Notes: a model not told the origin generated them from the letters alone. Counted from the stretch's first letter, positions 1-9,569 are shown. The stretch: DNA of 64,000 nt from Flavobacterium ranwuense (GCF_004349315.1 NZ_SMLH01000011.1:1-64000); one strand, 5' to 3'. A program made the numbers and translations.

Positions 1-588
1 GCTTTTTTATTCGTACTTGCATGGCATAATCATAAGGATCAAGTTGTGTAAATGATATTTTATGATACGATAATTCTCGTTTTTTCTTGGTATTTTCGTT
101 GTCGATATAACAAGCACCAATTAATATTTCGCCATAAATATCTAATATTTTATATGTATTGGAGAAAATAGTAGTGAAATTTTCATTTTTTGGTAAATAA
201 AATTTTTCGGGTAATAGATTATAATTCCCAAAAGTAAAATTCCCAACTGTAAACCAAGTTGTAATGATTAAATCGTAATGATTTTCTAATTGACTTAAAT
301 TTATGGCATCAAAAAAATAAACTGCAACTTTATGTTCAATATTTAATTCTTTAACTACGTTATTGGATAAATTAACACATGTTCCGGTATTATCAGCACC
401 AATGTCTAAGATGGTTATGTATTAATAATAATGAAAGGCCCATAGTTTTTCGAGTATTAAGCTAAACAAGGTAAAGGCTTTAGACAAAGAGCTGGCATTG
501 ATATATTTTGAATTTAGTAAAAATGCGCCTCTCAAAACACCGTTTTAGGAGTAATGAAGTTGAATACGTTTTGTAAATAACGATTCAT
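1..588 (-). pseudogene. Degraded class I SAM-dependent methyltransferase gene
   Basis: On the minus strand an ATG at 588 opens a frame reading MNRYLQNVFNFITPKTVF that stops at 534-532. A second frame picks up at about 545 (reading VLRGAFLLNSKYINASSL) and runs to an in-frame TAA at 424-422. Directly after that stop, in the same frame, comes a clear SAM-binding motif I (ILDIGADNTGTCVNL), then a motif II-like segment (HYDLIITTWFTVGNF), and the frame stays open to the window edge. Together these make one class I methyltransferase of the small-molecule or sugar type, broken by one frameshift near 532-545 and one nonsense codon at 422-424. The C-terminal end lies outside the window. Substrate cannot be named. 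A sequencing error could explain one lesion but hardly both. Confidence 0.75.
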
Positions 589-785
589 TTTAAATCAGAT
601 TGACCATAGGCAACCAAAAAGTTATTGAAAGTCATTTTGTCGTGATTAATTTTGAAAATTCCTTCTTTTGTAAGAAATGACTTTGGCAGGTATTCATACA
701 CTATAAGAATGTTTCGGAGTTCGATTATACCTTTGTTATACAGTTTGCAGTAGTTGCATGAGACTGTTTTTTGATTTTTAAGAAG
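585..785 (-). pseudogene. Remnant of the gene upstream of the methyltransferase
   Basis: An open minus-strand frame of 66 codons follows a TAA at 788-786 and ends with a TGA at 587-585. Its end overlaps the methyltransferase ATG by four bases (ATGA), the arrangement of translationally coupled operon genes. It reads ...GIIELRNILIVYEYLPKSF... and ...FNNFLVAYGQSDLK at the end, plausible soluble protein sequence. It has no usable start codon near its beginning; the only Met is 18 codons before the stop. I do not recognise the family. The likely reading is the C-terminal remains of a gene once co-transcribed with the methyltransferase. Confidence 0.4.
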
Positions 786-908
786 TTACTAGACAAATCA
801 TTAAACTTTAACGTTTGTTCCAATTAATAGTTTATAGTATTTGATAAAAAAAAAGTAATTTAGAAAATTAATTTTTGTGAATATTTATCCAAATAAATAA
901 TTTAATAT

Positions 909-2531
909 ATGAAAAGAAGATCTTTTTTAACTACTGCAACTTTAGCGTCAGCAGGTCTTACCACACTTTTGATTACAGGTTGCACATCGAGTACCAAAAA
1001 GGATAAAAATGTAGTATCAATTGAAGATTCTAATGAAGTGTTTGAACTGGATGAAGAAACCATCAGTAGTTTAAGAGAGAAATTGGCTTCTGGAAAATAT
1101 ACTTCGGAACAATTAGTACAATTGTATTTGAAACGCATTGAAGCTATTGATAAATATGGACCTCAATTGAATTCGGTTATCGAAATCAATCCGGAAGCAG
1201 TATCCATAGCAGTTGCAATGGATAAAGAATTGAAAGCTGGTAAGAACAGAGGTCTTTTACATGGAATTCCTGTTTTAATAAAAGATAACATAGACACAGC
1301 GGATAAAATGCAAACAACAGCTGGATCTTTTGCAATGACAGGGAATATTGCTTCAAAAGATGCTTTTGTAGTTAAAAAACTTAGAGAGGCAGGAGCAATA
1401 ATTATAGGGAAAACAAATTTGAGTGAATGGGCTAATTTCCGTTCAAACCAATCGTGTTCCGGATGGAGCAGCAGAGGCGGTCAAACTAAAAATCCATACA
1501 TTTTAGACCACAATCCATGTGGTTCCAGTGCGGGTTCTGGAGTTGCTGTGTCAGCCAATCTTTGTGTAGTTGCTGTTGGAACAGAAACTGATGGTTCTAT
1601 TGTTTGTCCGGCTTCGGTAAACGGAATTGTAGGGATTAAACCAACAGTAGGTTTGGTTAGCCGATCTGGGATTATTCCAATTTCAAAAACACAAGATACA
1701 GCTGGTCCAATGGCGAGAACCGTAACTGATGCAGCTATTTTATTAGGAACAATTTCAGCTGTTGATGAAGACGATTCTGTAACTCTTGAAAGTAAAGTTA
1801 ATACACAAAAGGATTATACTACGTTTTTAGATGTAAATGCTTTGAAAGGTAAACGCATTGGTATTGAAAAAAAGCCACAGGGAAATAATAAATACATTAA
1901 TGCACTTTTAGAAGATGCTATCATTCTTCTAAAAAAGCAAGGCGCTATCATTATCGAAATTGACTATTTTGATAAAATTAATGCTTTGGGTCAAGCCGAA
2001 TTTGAAGTTTTGCAATATGAATTTAAAGACGGATTAAATAAATATTTGGCTACTGCCAATGCAAAAGTAAAAACTTTAAAAGAGGTAATTGATTTTAATA
2101 GCAGTAATGAAGATAAAGTAATGCCTTATTTTAAACAAGAAACACTCGAGAGTTCTAATGCTAAAAAAGGATTGAATGACAAAAAATATGCAGAAGCATT
2201 GACTGTAAGTTTTGAAGGAAGTAAAGGTGTTTTAGATACGGTTTTTAAAGAAAATAAGTTAGATGCTATTTGCGGAATTACCATGGGACCAGCTTGTAGT
2301 ATTGATATGATTTACGGCGATCGCTGGGGAGGATACTCTTTGACTTCTCCTGCTGCGGCAAGTGGATATCCACATATTACGGTTCCTAATGGGGTGGTTT
2401 ATGATTTACCCGTTGGATTATCTTTTTTCGGAACACCGTATACTGAAGGAGAATTAATAGGATTGGGTTATGCTTATGAACAAGCATCTAAAAAACGTTT
2501 AAAACCAGGCTTTAAACCTTCTTTTTTATAA
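909..2531 (+). CDS. Amidase signature family enzyme, exported lipoprotein type
   Basis: This 540-residue protein is a Ser-cisSer-Lys amidase that hydrolyses amide bonds. K125 lies in GIPVLIKDN, cis-Ser S206 in the GSSAGS loop, and nucleophile S230 in TDGSIVCPAS; the 24-residue gap between the two serines matches the family. The N-terminus has RR at 3-4 followed by SFL, a hydrophobic stretch, and a lipobox LITGC with Cys25, so it looks Tat-exported and lipid-anchored rather than cytoplasmic. That argues against a GatA role in Glu-tRNA amidation. It may act on peptide or aryl amides in the periplasm, but the substrate is unknown. It stands alone, with a strong terminator just downstream that is shared with nth. 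Confidence 0.9.
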   Translation: MKRRSFLTTATLASAGLTTLLITGCTSSTKKDKNVVSIEDSNEVFELDEETISSLREKLASGKYTSEQLVQLYLKRIEAIDKYGPQLNSVIEINPEAVSIAVAMDKELKAGKNRGLLHGIPVLIKDNIDTADKMQTTAGSFAMTGNIASKDAFVVKKLREAGAIIIGKTNLSEWANFRSNQSCSGWSSRGGQTKNPYILDHNPCGSSAGSGVAVSANLCVVAVGTETDGSIVCPASVNGIVGIKPTVGLVSRSGIIPISKTQDTAGPMARTVTDAAILLGTISAVDEDDSVTLESKVNTQKDYTTFLDVNALKGKRIGIEKKPQGNNKYINALLEDAIILLKKQGAIIIEIDYFDKINALGQAEFEVLQYEFKDGLNKYLATANAKVKTLKEVIDFNSSNEDKVMPYFKQETLESSNAKKGLNDKKYAEALTVSFEGSKGVLDTVFKENKLDAICGITMGPACSIDMIYGDRWGGYSLTSPAAASGYPHITVPNGVVYDLPVGLSFFGTPYTEGELIGLGYAYEQASKKRLKPGFKPSFL

Positions 2532-2553
2532 TAAATGCATTTCAAAAACATTT

Positions 2554-2590
2554 AAAAGGGTAAAAGTGATTCACTTTTACCCTTTTATTT
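2554..2590. terminator. Bidirectional terminator between the amidase gene and nth
   Basis: Arms AAAAGGGTAAAAGTGA (2554-2569) and TCACTTTTACCCTTTT (2571-2586) are fully complementary, and a T-rich tract follows on both strands. The genes converge here, and the last codons of nth lie inside the hairpin. Confidence 0.85.
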
Positions 2591-3221
2591 TTTTATAATA
2601 TTCACAAATGGAGTTAATAGGACATTCTGGACATTTGGGTTGTGGACGACAAATTTCTCTTCCCAAAAATGAAATCGCCATCCCGATTTCGCCCCAAATT
2701 TCTTTTGGCAGCACTTGCATGAGCTGTTTTTCGGATTTAATTCCGTCTTTGGTTTCTGTAATAATTCCAATTCTTGGAGCCACTCTAATAACATGTAAAT
2801 CAGCGATTATTCCTTCTGCTGGAATTTTTGCTTCGCGAAGAATTACGTTAGCTGATTTTCTTCCAATGCCTTTTAAAGCAAACAAACCTTCCATCGTAAG
2901 CGGAATATTTTCATCTTTTTGGATGGTTTGCGCTATTTCCAAAAGCCAGTTGGCTTTGGTTCCAAAATTCCTGACTTTAGAGATGTACGGAATTAATGCT
3001 TCAATATTAGAGATAGCTAAACTTTCCATGTTAGGATACGCTTCAAATAGGATAGGAGCAATTTTATTAATATTGGTATCGGAATCCTGTGCTGATAAAA
3101 CGACCATCACCATAAGTTGGTATAAATTATGATACTCCAGCGGATGTTTTTTTCCTTTATATTTCGTTAGAATGGGTTCTAAATTTTTAGCCCAATCAGT
3201 AGAATTTTCAAATAAATCCAT
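2577..3221 (-). CDS. nth: Endonuclease III (DNA glycosylase/AP lyase)
   Basis: This base-excision repair enzyme of 214 residues removes oxidised pyrimidines and cleaves the resulting abasic site. The helix-hairpin-helix LKGIGRKSANVIL carries the catalytic Lys, and the catalytic Asp is in IADLHVIRV. That segment reads ADLH where the family usually has VDTH. The C-terminal 4Fe-4S ligands are C191, C197, C200 and C206, giving spacing C-x5-C-x2-C-x5-C, one residue shorter in the first gap than E. coli Nth. I chose the ATG at 3221. The longer frame starts with TTG at 3242, inside msrB, whereas the ATG lies just after the msrB stop. The msrB-nth pair reads as one operon. Confidence 0.88.
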   Translation of the reverse strand: MDLFENSTDWAKNLEPILTKYKGKKHPLEYHNLYQLMVMVVLSAQDSDTNINKIAPILFEAYPNMESLAISNIEALIPYISKVRNFGTKANWLLEIAQTIQKDENIPLTMEGLFALKGIGRKSANVILREAKIPAEGIIADLHVIRVAPRIGIITETKDGIKSEKQLMQVLPKEIWGEIGMAISFLGREICRPQPKCPECPINSICEYYKKIKG

Positions 3222-3225
3222 AGGA

Positions 3226-3615
3226 TTATTCTTTAAAATCAACAGATAAAGAGTTCACACAATAGCGTTGTCCGGTTTTTGTAGGTCCATCATCAAATAC
3301 ATGGCCTAAGTGGCTGCCACAATTTGCACACAAGATTTCAGTACGTTTCATGCCGTGTGTAACATCCGAAATGTATTGTACTTTTCCGGGAATGGATTCA
3401 TCAAATGACGGCCAACCGCAATGCGCATCAAACTTAGAGTTACTTTCAAACAAAGGCTCTCCGCAGGCACCACAGCAATACGTTCCTTTTTCGAAATTCA
3501 AGTTGTATTTTCCCGTGTGAGGATATTCGGTTCCTTTTAGACGAAGAATACGATAGCGTTCTTCGCCTAATTGTTCTTTCCATTCTTGTTCGGTTTTTTC
3601 TACAGGATATTTCAT
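3226..3615 (-). CDS. msrB: Peptide-methionine (R)-S-oxide reductase MsrB
   Basis: This 129-residue cytoplasmic repair enzyme reduces the R isomer of methionine sulfoxide in proteins. Zinc ligands are C48, C51, C96 and C99 (CGAC and CANC). The catalytic cysteine is C119 in RYCVNSLSVDF, and GWPSF (67-71) is the usual substrate-loop motif. Length is typical for a single-domain MsrB without an MsrA fusion or signal peptide. nth begins four bases past its stop, so oxidised-protein repair and oxidised-base repair are probably co-expressed. Confidence 0.95.
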   Translation of the reverse strand: MKYPVEKTEQEWKEQLGEERYRILRLKGTEYPHTGKYNLNFEKGTYCCGACGEPLFESNSKFDAHCGWPSFDESIPGKVQYISDVTHGMKRTEILCANCGSHLGHVFDDGPTKTGQRYCVNSLSVDFKE

Positions 3616-3714
3616 AATTTTATTGTTTTTTATTAAAAAATTAGGATTCTTTATTTATCTCGTGGAGACTTTGAAAATTAAAATTTTTATTTACTGTATA
3701 CTATTGTAATTCAG

Positions 3715-4581
3715 TTATTTGATTTGAATAAACTGAACTATTTTTTCAATTACTTTATGGTTTCCTAGAATTTTTCGATGTCCTAATCCATCTGTTAAAA
3801 GTAACTCTCCGTTTTTTAGATATTCATGAATGTGAATTCCTGCCTTTACAGGTACTTCAGGGTCATTATTGTCATGTATTACTAAAACTGGAATAGTAGT
3901 TTCTTTAGCTGCTAAAAAAGCAGAATAACTATTCATTTTTTCTCCGTATTTTTTCTCGAAATGCAAACGCAAAAGAGTGCTTATTTTTGGTTTTAATTCT
4001 AATTTAGCTACAAAATCATCCATAATATCTTCTACAATATCTCCACTGCCGATAATTACGGCATGATTTACTTTTAAGCCTTTTTTTATAGCATTCAAAA
4101 CTGACATTCCTCCTAATGAATGGCCAATTGTTGCTTCAAATTGACCAAATTGCTTATCTATTTCTAAAATTGTAGCGATAAAGTCGACCATAATGGTAGT
4201 TTTTCCGGGTGATTTTCCATGAGCTGGCGCATCAAAACTAATAGTGGAATATCCTGCTTTTACGAGTTCATCGGCTATTTTGAATAATTGTGTCCCGCGC
4301 CCTGACCAACCGTGAACCAATAAAATTTTCTTCTCACTTTTACCATATTGATATAAAACGACCTCCTTATTAATTGCAGGAATTTTGATTAATTTTTGAA
4401 TGCTATTTCGATCCATCTCTAATTCTCTTTTTGGAATTTTATGTTTTATGGGTGTTGTAAAGAGTTTAGCAGCAAATGATGTAATTAGTTTTGGAGAAAT
4501 AAAAGAGATTAATTTACTGGTTAATAAAATAATCTTAGGAATTTTTAATAATTGTGTATCAATGGAAGTTTTCTTTGTCAT
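3715..4581 (-). CDS. Alpha/beta hydrolase
   Basis: This is a 288-residue serine hydrolase. The oxyanion segment is VHGWSGRG (about 89-96), the nucleophile elbow GHSLGG has S155, the acid is probably D240 in HDNNDPEVPV, and the base is H268 in GLGHRKIL. The first 50 residues include a hydrophobic segment that may anchor it or pack as a helix; no cleavable signal is evident. Substrate unknown: it could be an esterase, lipase-like or acyltransferase-like enzyme. It diverges from glgA across about 160 bp. Confidence 0.85.
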   Translation of the reverse strand: MTKKTSIDTQLLKIPKIILLTSKLISFISPKLITSFAAKLFTTPIKHKIPKRELEMDRNSIQKLIKIPAINKEVVLYQYGKSEKKILLVHGWSGRGTQLFKIADELVKAGYSTISFDAPAHGKSPGKTTIMVDFIATILEIDKQFGQFEATIGHSLGGMSVLNAIKKGLKVNHAVIIGSGDIVEDIMDDFVAKLELKPKISTLLRLHFEKKYGEKMNSYSAFLAAKETTIPVLVIHDNNDPEVPVKAGIHIHEYLKNGELLLTDGLGHRKILGNHKVIEKIVQFIQIK

Positions 4582-4741
4582 TTCAATAAATTTTCAAGTG
4601 CGTTATTATATTATAATTTTTTTAGTAAATTTAGAAAAACATAAAAGTAATATTTTTTATAAAGTTTTTATTGGTATTAACATAAAAGACGGAAATATTA
4701 AATAATTGAATAGTATTAACTAAAACATCAAAATTTCATAA

Positions 4742-6163
4742 ATGGAAATATTTCATATTAGTGCAGAATGTTACCCAGTAGCTAAAGTAGGAGGTTTAGC
4801 TGATGTTGTGGGCGCATTGCCAAAATATCAAAATAATGCTGGACATCAAGTACGGGTAGTGATGCCTTGTTATGACACAAAATTCAAAAAAGAAAATGAT
4901 TTTGAATGCGTACATTGGGGTAATGTGAAGTTTGGGAATTTTAATTTTCCTTTTAGTGTTCTCAAAGAAAAAACGGATAAGTTAGGTTTTGAATTGTATT
5001 TGGTAGAAATTCAGGAATTATTTGACAGGAAAGATGTTTATGGATATCAAGACGATATTGAACGTTTTTTGTCTTTTCAAATTGCCACTTTAGATTGGAT
5101 TATAGGTAGAAATAAAGTTCCGGACGTAATTAACTGTCATGATCATCATACTGGTTTGATTCCATTTATGATGTTGTATTGTCATAAATACGAAAAATTG
5201 CGAAATACCCCATCTATGATTACCATTCATAATGGTTTGTATCAAGGACAGTTTGGTTTTGATAAATTACATTATATACCGGAGTTCGATTTGGCTCATG
5301 TGAATGTTTTAGAATGGGATAAGTGTATTAATTCACTCGCAGTAGGGATTAAGTGCGCTTGGGCTGTAACTACAGTTTCACCCAATTATCTAAACGAAAT
5401 CAATTATTCGGCTAATGGATTAGAATCCTTGTTTAATCTGGTACGTTATAAATCTAGAGGGATTTTAAACGGAATTGATATCGAAGTATGGGATCCGGCT
5501 AAAGACGCGATGCTGGAAAAGAATTATTCAATTAAAAATTTTGAAAAAGGGAAACAAGAAAATAAAGAAAAGTTATGTAATCTCTTTAATCTGGACCCAA
5601 CAAAACCACTTTTTAGTTTTATCGGTAGATTATTAGAAGAAAAAGGAGGCGATTTATTGCCACATGCAGCAGCGTTAGCCTTATCGGAAAATTATCAACA
5701 AATTAATATTTTAATTTTAGGTTCTGGAAATCCAATTATTGAAAATCAATTAAACAGTTTATTGTCGGATTATAAGGGCAACTACAATACCTTTATTGGA
5801 TATAATGAAGAATTAGCTCATTTGATTTATGCAGGTTCTGATTTTTTATTAATGCCTTCAAGAGTGGAACCTTGTGGTTTGAACCAAATGTATTCGTTAC
5901 GATATGGAACAATACCTATTGTGAGACGAACGGGTGGATTGAGAGATACAGTCATTGATTTTGGAGATGATGGAAATGGAATTTGTCATGATCAAGCTAC
6001 TGTTGGAGATGTTTGTTATTCGATTCAAAGGGCAGCAAATCTATATAACGATAAAAATAATTTAAATAAAATTATAAAAAAAGGGATGAGTACTGATCAT
6101 TCTTGGGAAAGAGTTTGTCTGGAATACATAGAAATGTACAATTTAATAAGTAACAAAAAATGA
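4742..6163 (+). CDS. glgA: Glycogen synthase (ADP-glucose type, GT5)
   Basis: This enzyme transfers glucose from ADP-glucose to the growing alpha-1,4-glucan. K15 lies in the ADP-glucose motif KVGGL, and the C-terminal GT-B half carries RVEPCGLNQMYSLRYG and RRTGGLRDTV, the nucleotide-binding signature. At 473 residues it has normal bacterial length. Its stop overlaps the glgC start by four bases (ATGA), so the two are translationally coupled. The cluster glgA-glgC-glgB is a complete glycogen-building set. No -7 promoter motif was found upstream; the preceding 160 bp are very AT-rich. Confidence 0.95.
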   Translation: MEIFHISAECYPVAKVGGLADVVGALPKYQNNAGHQVRVVMPCYDTKFKKENDFECVHWGNVKFGNFNFPFSVLKEKTDKLGFELYLVEIQELFDRKDVYGYQDDIERFLSFQIATLDWIIGRNKVPDVINCHDHHTGLIPFMMLYCHKYEKLRNTPSMITIHNGLYQGQFGFDKLHYIPEFDLAHVNVLEWDKCINSLAVGIKCAWAVTTVSPNYLNEINYSANGLESLFNLVRYKSRGILNGIDIEVWDPAKDAMLEKNYSIKNFEKGKQENKEKLCNLFNLDPTKPLFSFIGRLLEEKGGDLLPHAAALALSENYQQINILILGSGNPIIENQLNSLLSDYKGNYNTFIGYNEELAHLIYAGSDFLLMPSRVEPCGLNQMYSLRYGTIPIVRRTGGLRDTVIDFGDDGNGICHDQATVGDVCYSIQRAANLYNDKNNLNKIIKKGMSTDHSWERVCLEYIEMYNLISNKK

Positions 6164-7440
6164 AAGTTAAAAAGAAAAATGTTATTGCAATTATTTTAGG
6201 GGGAGGGCAAGGATCCAGATTATATCCATTGACAGAAACAAGATCTAAGCCTGCAGTACCAATAGGAGGTAAGTATAGATTGGTCGATATTCCTATATCA
6301 AATTGTATGAATTCAGATATTTATAGAATGTTTGTATTAACACAATTCAATTCAGCTTCTTTAAATGCACACATTAAAAATACATATAACTTTAGTATTT
6401 TTAGTCATGCCTTTGTTGATATTCTTGCTGCAGAACAAACGCCTGATAATCCAACTTGGTTTCAAGGTACTGCGGATGCTGTAAGACAATGTATGCCTCA
6501 TTTTTTAAATCATGATTTTGATTATGCTTTGATTCTTTCCGGAGATCAATTGTACCAGATGGATTTCAACGAAATGCTTGAGGCGCATATAGACAATGAA
6601 GCTGATATTTCTATCGCCACTTTACCTGTAAATGCTAAAGACGCTCCTGAATTTGGAATATTAAAAACAAATTCTGAAAATTTTATAGAATCTTTTATTG
6701 AAAAACCTGCAAAAGAATTATTGCCAAATTGGGAATCGGATGTAAGTGAACAAATGAAAAGCGAAGGAAAACATTACTTGGCTTCGATGGGAATCTACAT
6801 ATTCAACAAAAAATTGTTGGTAGAGATTATGTCAAATAAAGAAACCAAGGACTTTGGTAAAGAAATTATCCCACAAGCTGTTGGACATAAAAAGATATTA
6901 AGCTACCAATATGAAGGATATTGGACTGATATTGGTAATATAGATTCCTTTTTTGAAGCTAATATTGGACTGACTGAAGATATACCTAAGTTTAACTTAT
7001 TCGATAACGACAATAAAATTTTTACCAGACCAAGATTATTGCCCCCATCGAAATTTCAAAGAACAATGGTCGACAAATCGTTGATTTCTGAAGGTTGTAT
7101 CTTGAATGCTAAAGAGATAAATCATTCCGTGATTGGTATTCGATCCAGAATAGGTGAAGGAACTGTAATTCAAAATTGTTATGTAATGGGTAATGATTTC
7201 TATCAGAATATTTGTGATATGAATGACGATCTTAAAAACAATAAACAATTAATAGGCATTGGGGAAAGATGTTTTATAAATAATGCTCTTGTGGATAAAA
7301 ATTGCAGAATTGGTAATGATGTTTACATCAATGGAGGAAGCCATTTAGAAGATTTTTCTAATGAACTATATGCCATTAAAGACGGAATTGTTGTTATCAA
7401 AAAAGGAGCAGTTATACCGGATAATTACATCATAAAGTAA
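6160..7440 (+). CDS. glgC: Glucose-1-phosphate adenylyltransferase
   Basis: This enzyme makes ADP-glucose from ATP and glucose-1-phosphate, the committed step of glycogen synthesis. The N-terminal nucleotidyltransferase motif is GGGQGSRLYPLTETRSKPAV (about 14-33). It is followed by GGKYRLVDIPISNC, the substrate motif FIEKP, and a C-terminal left-handed beta-helix region with repeated I/V-G hexapeptide character (about 290-426). The length of 426 residues fits the homotetrameric bacterial enzyme. It overlaps glgA by four bases and precedes glgB by 70 bp. Confidence 0.95.
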   Translation: MKVKKKNVIAIILGGGQGSRLYPLTETRSKPAVPIGGKYRLVDIPISNCMNSDIYRMFVLTQFNSASLNAHIKNTYNFSIFSHAFVDILAAEQTPDNPTWFQGTADAVRQCMPHFLNHDFDYALILSGDQLYQMDFNEMLEAHIDNEADISIATLPVNAKDAPEFGILKTNSENFIESFIEKPAKELLPNWESDVSEQMKSEGKHYLASMGIYIFNKKLLVEIMSNKETKDFGKEIIPQAVGHKKILSYQYEGYWTDIGNIDSFFEANIGLTEDIPKFNLFDNDNKIFTRPRLLPPSKFQRTMVDKSLISEGCILNAKEINHSVIGIRSRIGEGTVIQNCYVMGNDFYQNICDMNDDLKNNKQLIGIGERCFINNALVDKNCRIGNDVYINGGSHLEDFSNELYAIKDGIVVIKKGAVIPDNYIIK

Positions 7441-7510
7441 ATTTATAAACTGTTTTTTCTTAAAATAATATTCTATTCTTTTTCTAAAAATAGAATTATA
7501 CAATTGTTAT

Positions 7511-9418
7511 ATGAGCAAAGTTATCTCGCATTCCCTTTTTACCGATTTTGATATCGATTTATTCAAATCAGGGAAACATTTCCGGCTATACGAAAAACTA
7601 GGCGCACATCTTATAACGGTTGACGGAGTAGATGGTGTTTATTTTGCTGTTTGGGCTCCTACAGCTCATTCGGTTTCTGTGGTTGGGGATTTCAATTTTT
7701 GGACACAAGGCGAACATCAATTAGCAGTTCGTTGGGATTCTTCCGGTATTTGGGAAGGATTTATTCCAAACGTTAAAAAAGGAACAACCTATAAATATAA
7801 AATACAATCCAATAATGGTGGAATCATCACTGAAAAAGCAGATCCTTTTGCTTTTTACTGTGAAAAACCACCACATACCGCTTCTGTAGTTTGGGATTTA
7901 GATTATAAATGGAAAGACAAAAACTGGATGGAAACGCGTCAAAATCATAATGGTTTAGACAAGCCTTATTCCGTATATGAAGTACATTTAGGTTCATGGA
8001 AACGTCATGCGGAAGAAAACCGTTTTTTGACTTATCTCGAATTTGCTGAAGATTTAGTAAATTATGTAAAAGAGACAGGATTCACCCACGTTGAGTTTAT
8101 GCCAATAATGGAATACCCTTACAATCCTTCTTGGGGGTATCAATTAGTGGGATATTTTGCACCAACCTCCCGTTTTGGGAATCCGCAAGAATTCATGCAT
8201 TTGGTTGACAAATTGCACGAAGCCGGAATTGGAGTAATTCTGGACTGGGTGCCATCTCATTTTCCAGATGACGCACATGGTTTAGGATTTTTTGACGGAT
8301 CAAATCTTTTTGAACATCCTGATCGCAGAAAAGGCTATCATCCGGATTGGAAAAGTTTAGTTTTTAATTATGGGCGAAATGAAGTTCGTTCCTTTTTGAT
8401 TAGTAATGCGTTATTTTGGTTACACCATTATCATGCCGATGCTTTGCGTGTTGATGCCGTTGCTTCGATGTTGTATTTGGATTATTCCAGAAACGATGGA
8501 GAATGGGAGCCTAATATTTATGGCGGGCGAGAAAACCTGGACACGATTAGTTTCTTGAAGGAATTCAATGAAGCCGTTTATCTAAATTATGAAGGAGTAC
8601 AAACGATTGCAGAGGAAAGCACTTCGTTTCCTATGGTTTCAAGACCAACCTCTGTTGGTGGTTTAGGCTTTGGAATGAAATGGATGATGGGTTGGATGCA
8701 CGATACTTTAGAATATTTTCAAAAAGATACTGTGTATAGAAAGTACCATCAAAATGATTTGACTTTTTCAATGACCTACACTTTTTCGGAAAATTTCATG
8801 TTGCCGCTTTCGCATGATGAAGTTGTTTATGGAAAAAAATCGATAGCGGGAAGAATGCCAGGAGATGAATGGCAGAAATTTGCGAATTTAAGATTACTAT
8901 ACGGCTATATGTTTATGCATCCCGGAACTAAATTGTTGTTTATGGGAAGTGAATTTGGACAAAGTAGAGAGTGGAATTTTGAAGGAAGTTTAGATTGGCA
9001 TTTATTGCAATATCCGTATCATGAAGGTGTAAAAAAATTGATTACTGATTTGAATAAGTTGTATAAAACGCAACCTGCGTTGCATGAAAAACAATTCAGC
9101 CCGGAAGGTTTTGAATGGATTAATTACTCCGATCATCAAAATGCTGTAATGTCTTTCATTCGAAAAGGAAATAACCCAAAAAACGATGTAATTGTAGTTT
9201 GCAATTTCACTCAAGTTGTTCGTCCTAATTATCGAATTGGTTTACCAAAAAAAGGTAAATTGACAGAAATTTTTAATAGTGATGCTTCAAATTATGGAGG
9301 AAGCGGAGTTTCTAACGCTAAAAAAACAGTAATTGAAGCCATGCCTTATGATGGAAGAGATTATTCTGCTGAGTTGCTTTTGCCTCCTTTAAGTGTTACC
9401 GTTTTTAAAATTTCATAA
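7511..9418 (+). CDS. glgB: 1,4-alpha-glucan branching enzyme (GH13)
   Basis: This enzyme introduces alpha-1,6 branches into glycogen. An N-terminal CBM48-like domain (about 25-125, with GVYFAVWAPTAHSVSVVGDF) precedes the GH13 barrel. Catalytic residues can be placed: nucleophile D315 in LRVDAVASM, the acid/base glutamate in AEEST (E368/E369), and D436 in LSHDEVVYGK. The length of 635 residues matches the shorter branching enzymes that lack an extra N-terminal module. It is the third gene of the glycogen operon and is followed by a hairpin at 9454-9486. Confidence 0.95.
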   Translation: MSKVISHSLFTDFDIDLFKSGKHFRLYEKLGAHLITVDGVDGVYFAVWAPTAHSVSVVGDFNFWTQGEHQLAVRWDSSGIWEGFIPNVKKGTTYKYKIQSNNGGIITEKADPFAFYCEKPPHTASVVWDLDYKWKDKNWMETRQNHNGLDKPYSVYEVHLGSWKRHAEENRFLTYLEFAEDLVNYVKETGFTHVEFMPIMEYPYNPSWGYQLVGYFAPTSRFGNPQEFMHLVDKLHEAGIGVILDWVPSHFPDDAHGLGFFDGSNLFEHPDRRKGYHPDWKSLVFNYGRNEVRSFLISNALFWLHHYHADALRVDAVASMLYLDYSRNDGEWEPNIYGGRENLDTISFLKEFNEAVYLNYEGVQTIAEESTSFPMVSRPTSVGGLGFGMKWMMGWMHDTLEYFQKDTVYRKYHQNDLTFSMTYTFSENFMLPLSHDEVVYGKKSIAGRMPGDEWQKFANLRLLYGYMFMHPGTKLLFMGSEFGQSREWNFEGSLDWHLLQYPYHEGVKKLITDLNKLYKTQPALHEKQFSPEGFEWINYSDHQNAVMSFIRKGNNPKNDVIVVCNFTQVVRPNYRIGLPKKGKLTEIFNSDASNYGGSGVSNAKKTVIEAMPYDGRDYSAELLLPPLSVTVFKIS

Positions 9419-9453
9419 ATATAAAATGACACATTTTTAAAATAAACATAGCT

Positions 9454-9486
9454 AATGGTTTTCATATAATGGAAACCATTATTTTA
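9454..9486 (+). terminator. Hairpin terminator after glgB
   Basis: AATGGTTTTC (9454-9463) pairs with GGAAACCATT (9471-9480) through ten pairs with a 7-nt loop, followed by ATTTTAT. It probably separates glgACB from the alpha-glucosidase gene, which has its own -7 motif. Confidence 0.6.
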
Positions 9487-9569
9487 TATTGTTGATTGTT
9501 ACATTGAAATAAACTATAACGTTTTCGCGAATAAAACCCACATATGTAAGTGTTTGCAAAGTAATTTTG

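Noticed and set aside
2608..3132. Plus-strand frame of 174 codons opposite nth
   Set aside because: It is a shadow of nth, with no independent start context or family pattern.
4400..4705. Plus-strand open frame across the alpha/beta hydrolase start and the glgA upstream region
   Set aside because: It lies mostly opposite the hydrolase coding sequence, has no family pattern, and its composition is that of AT-rich noncoding DNA.
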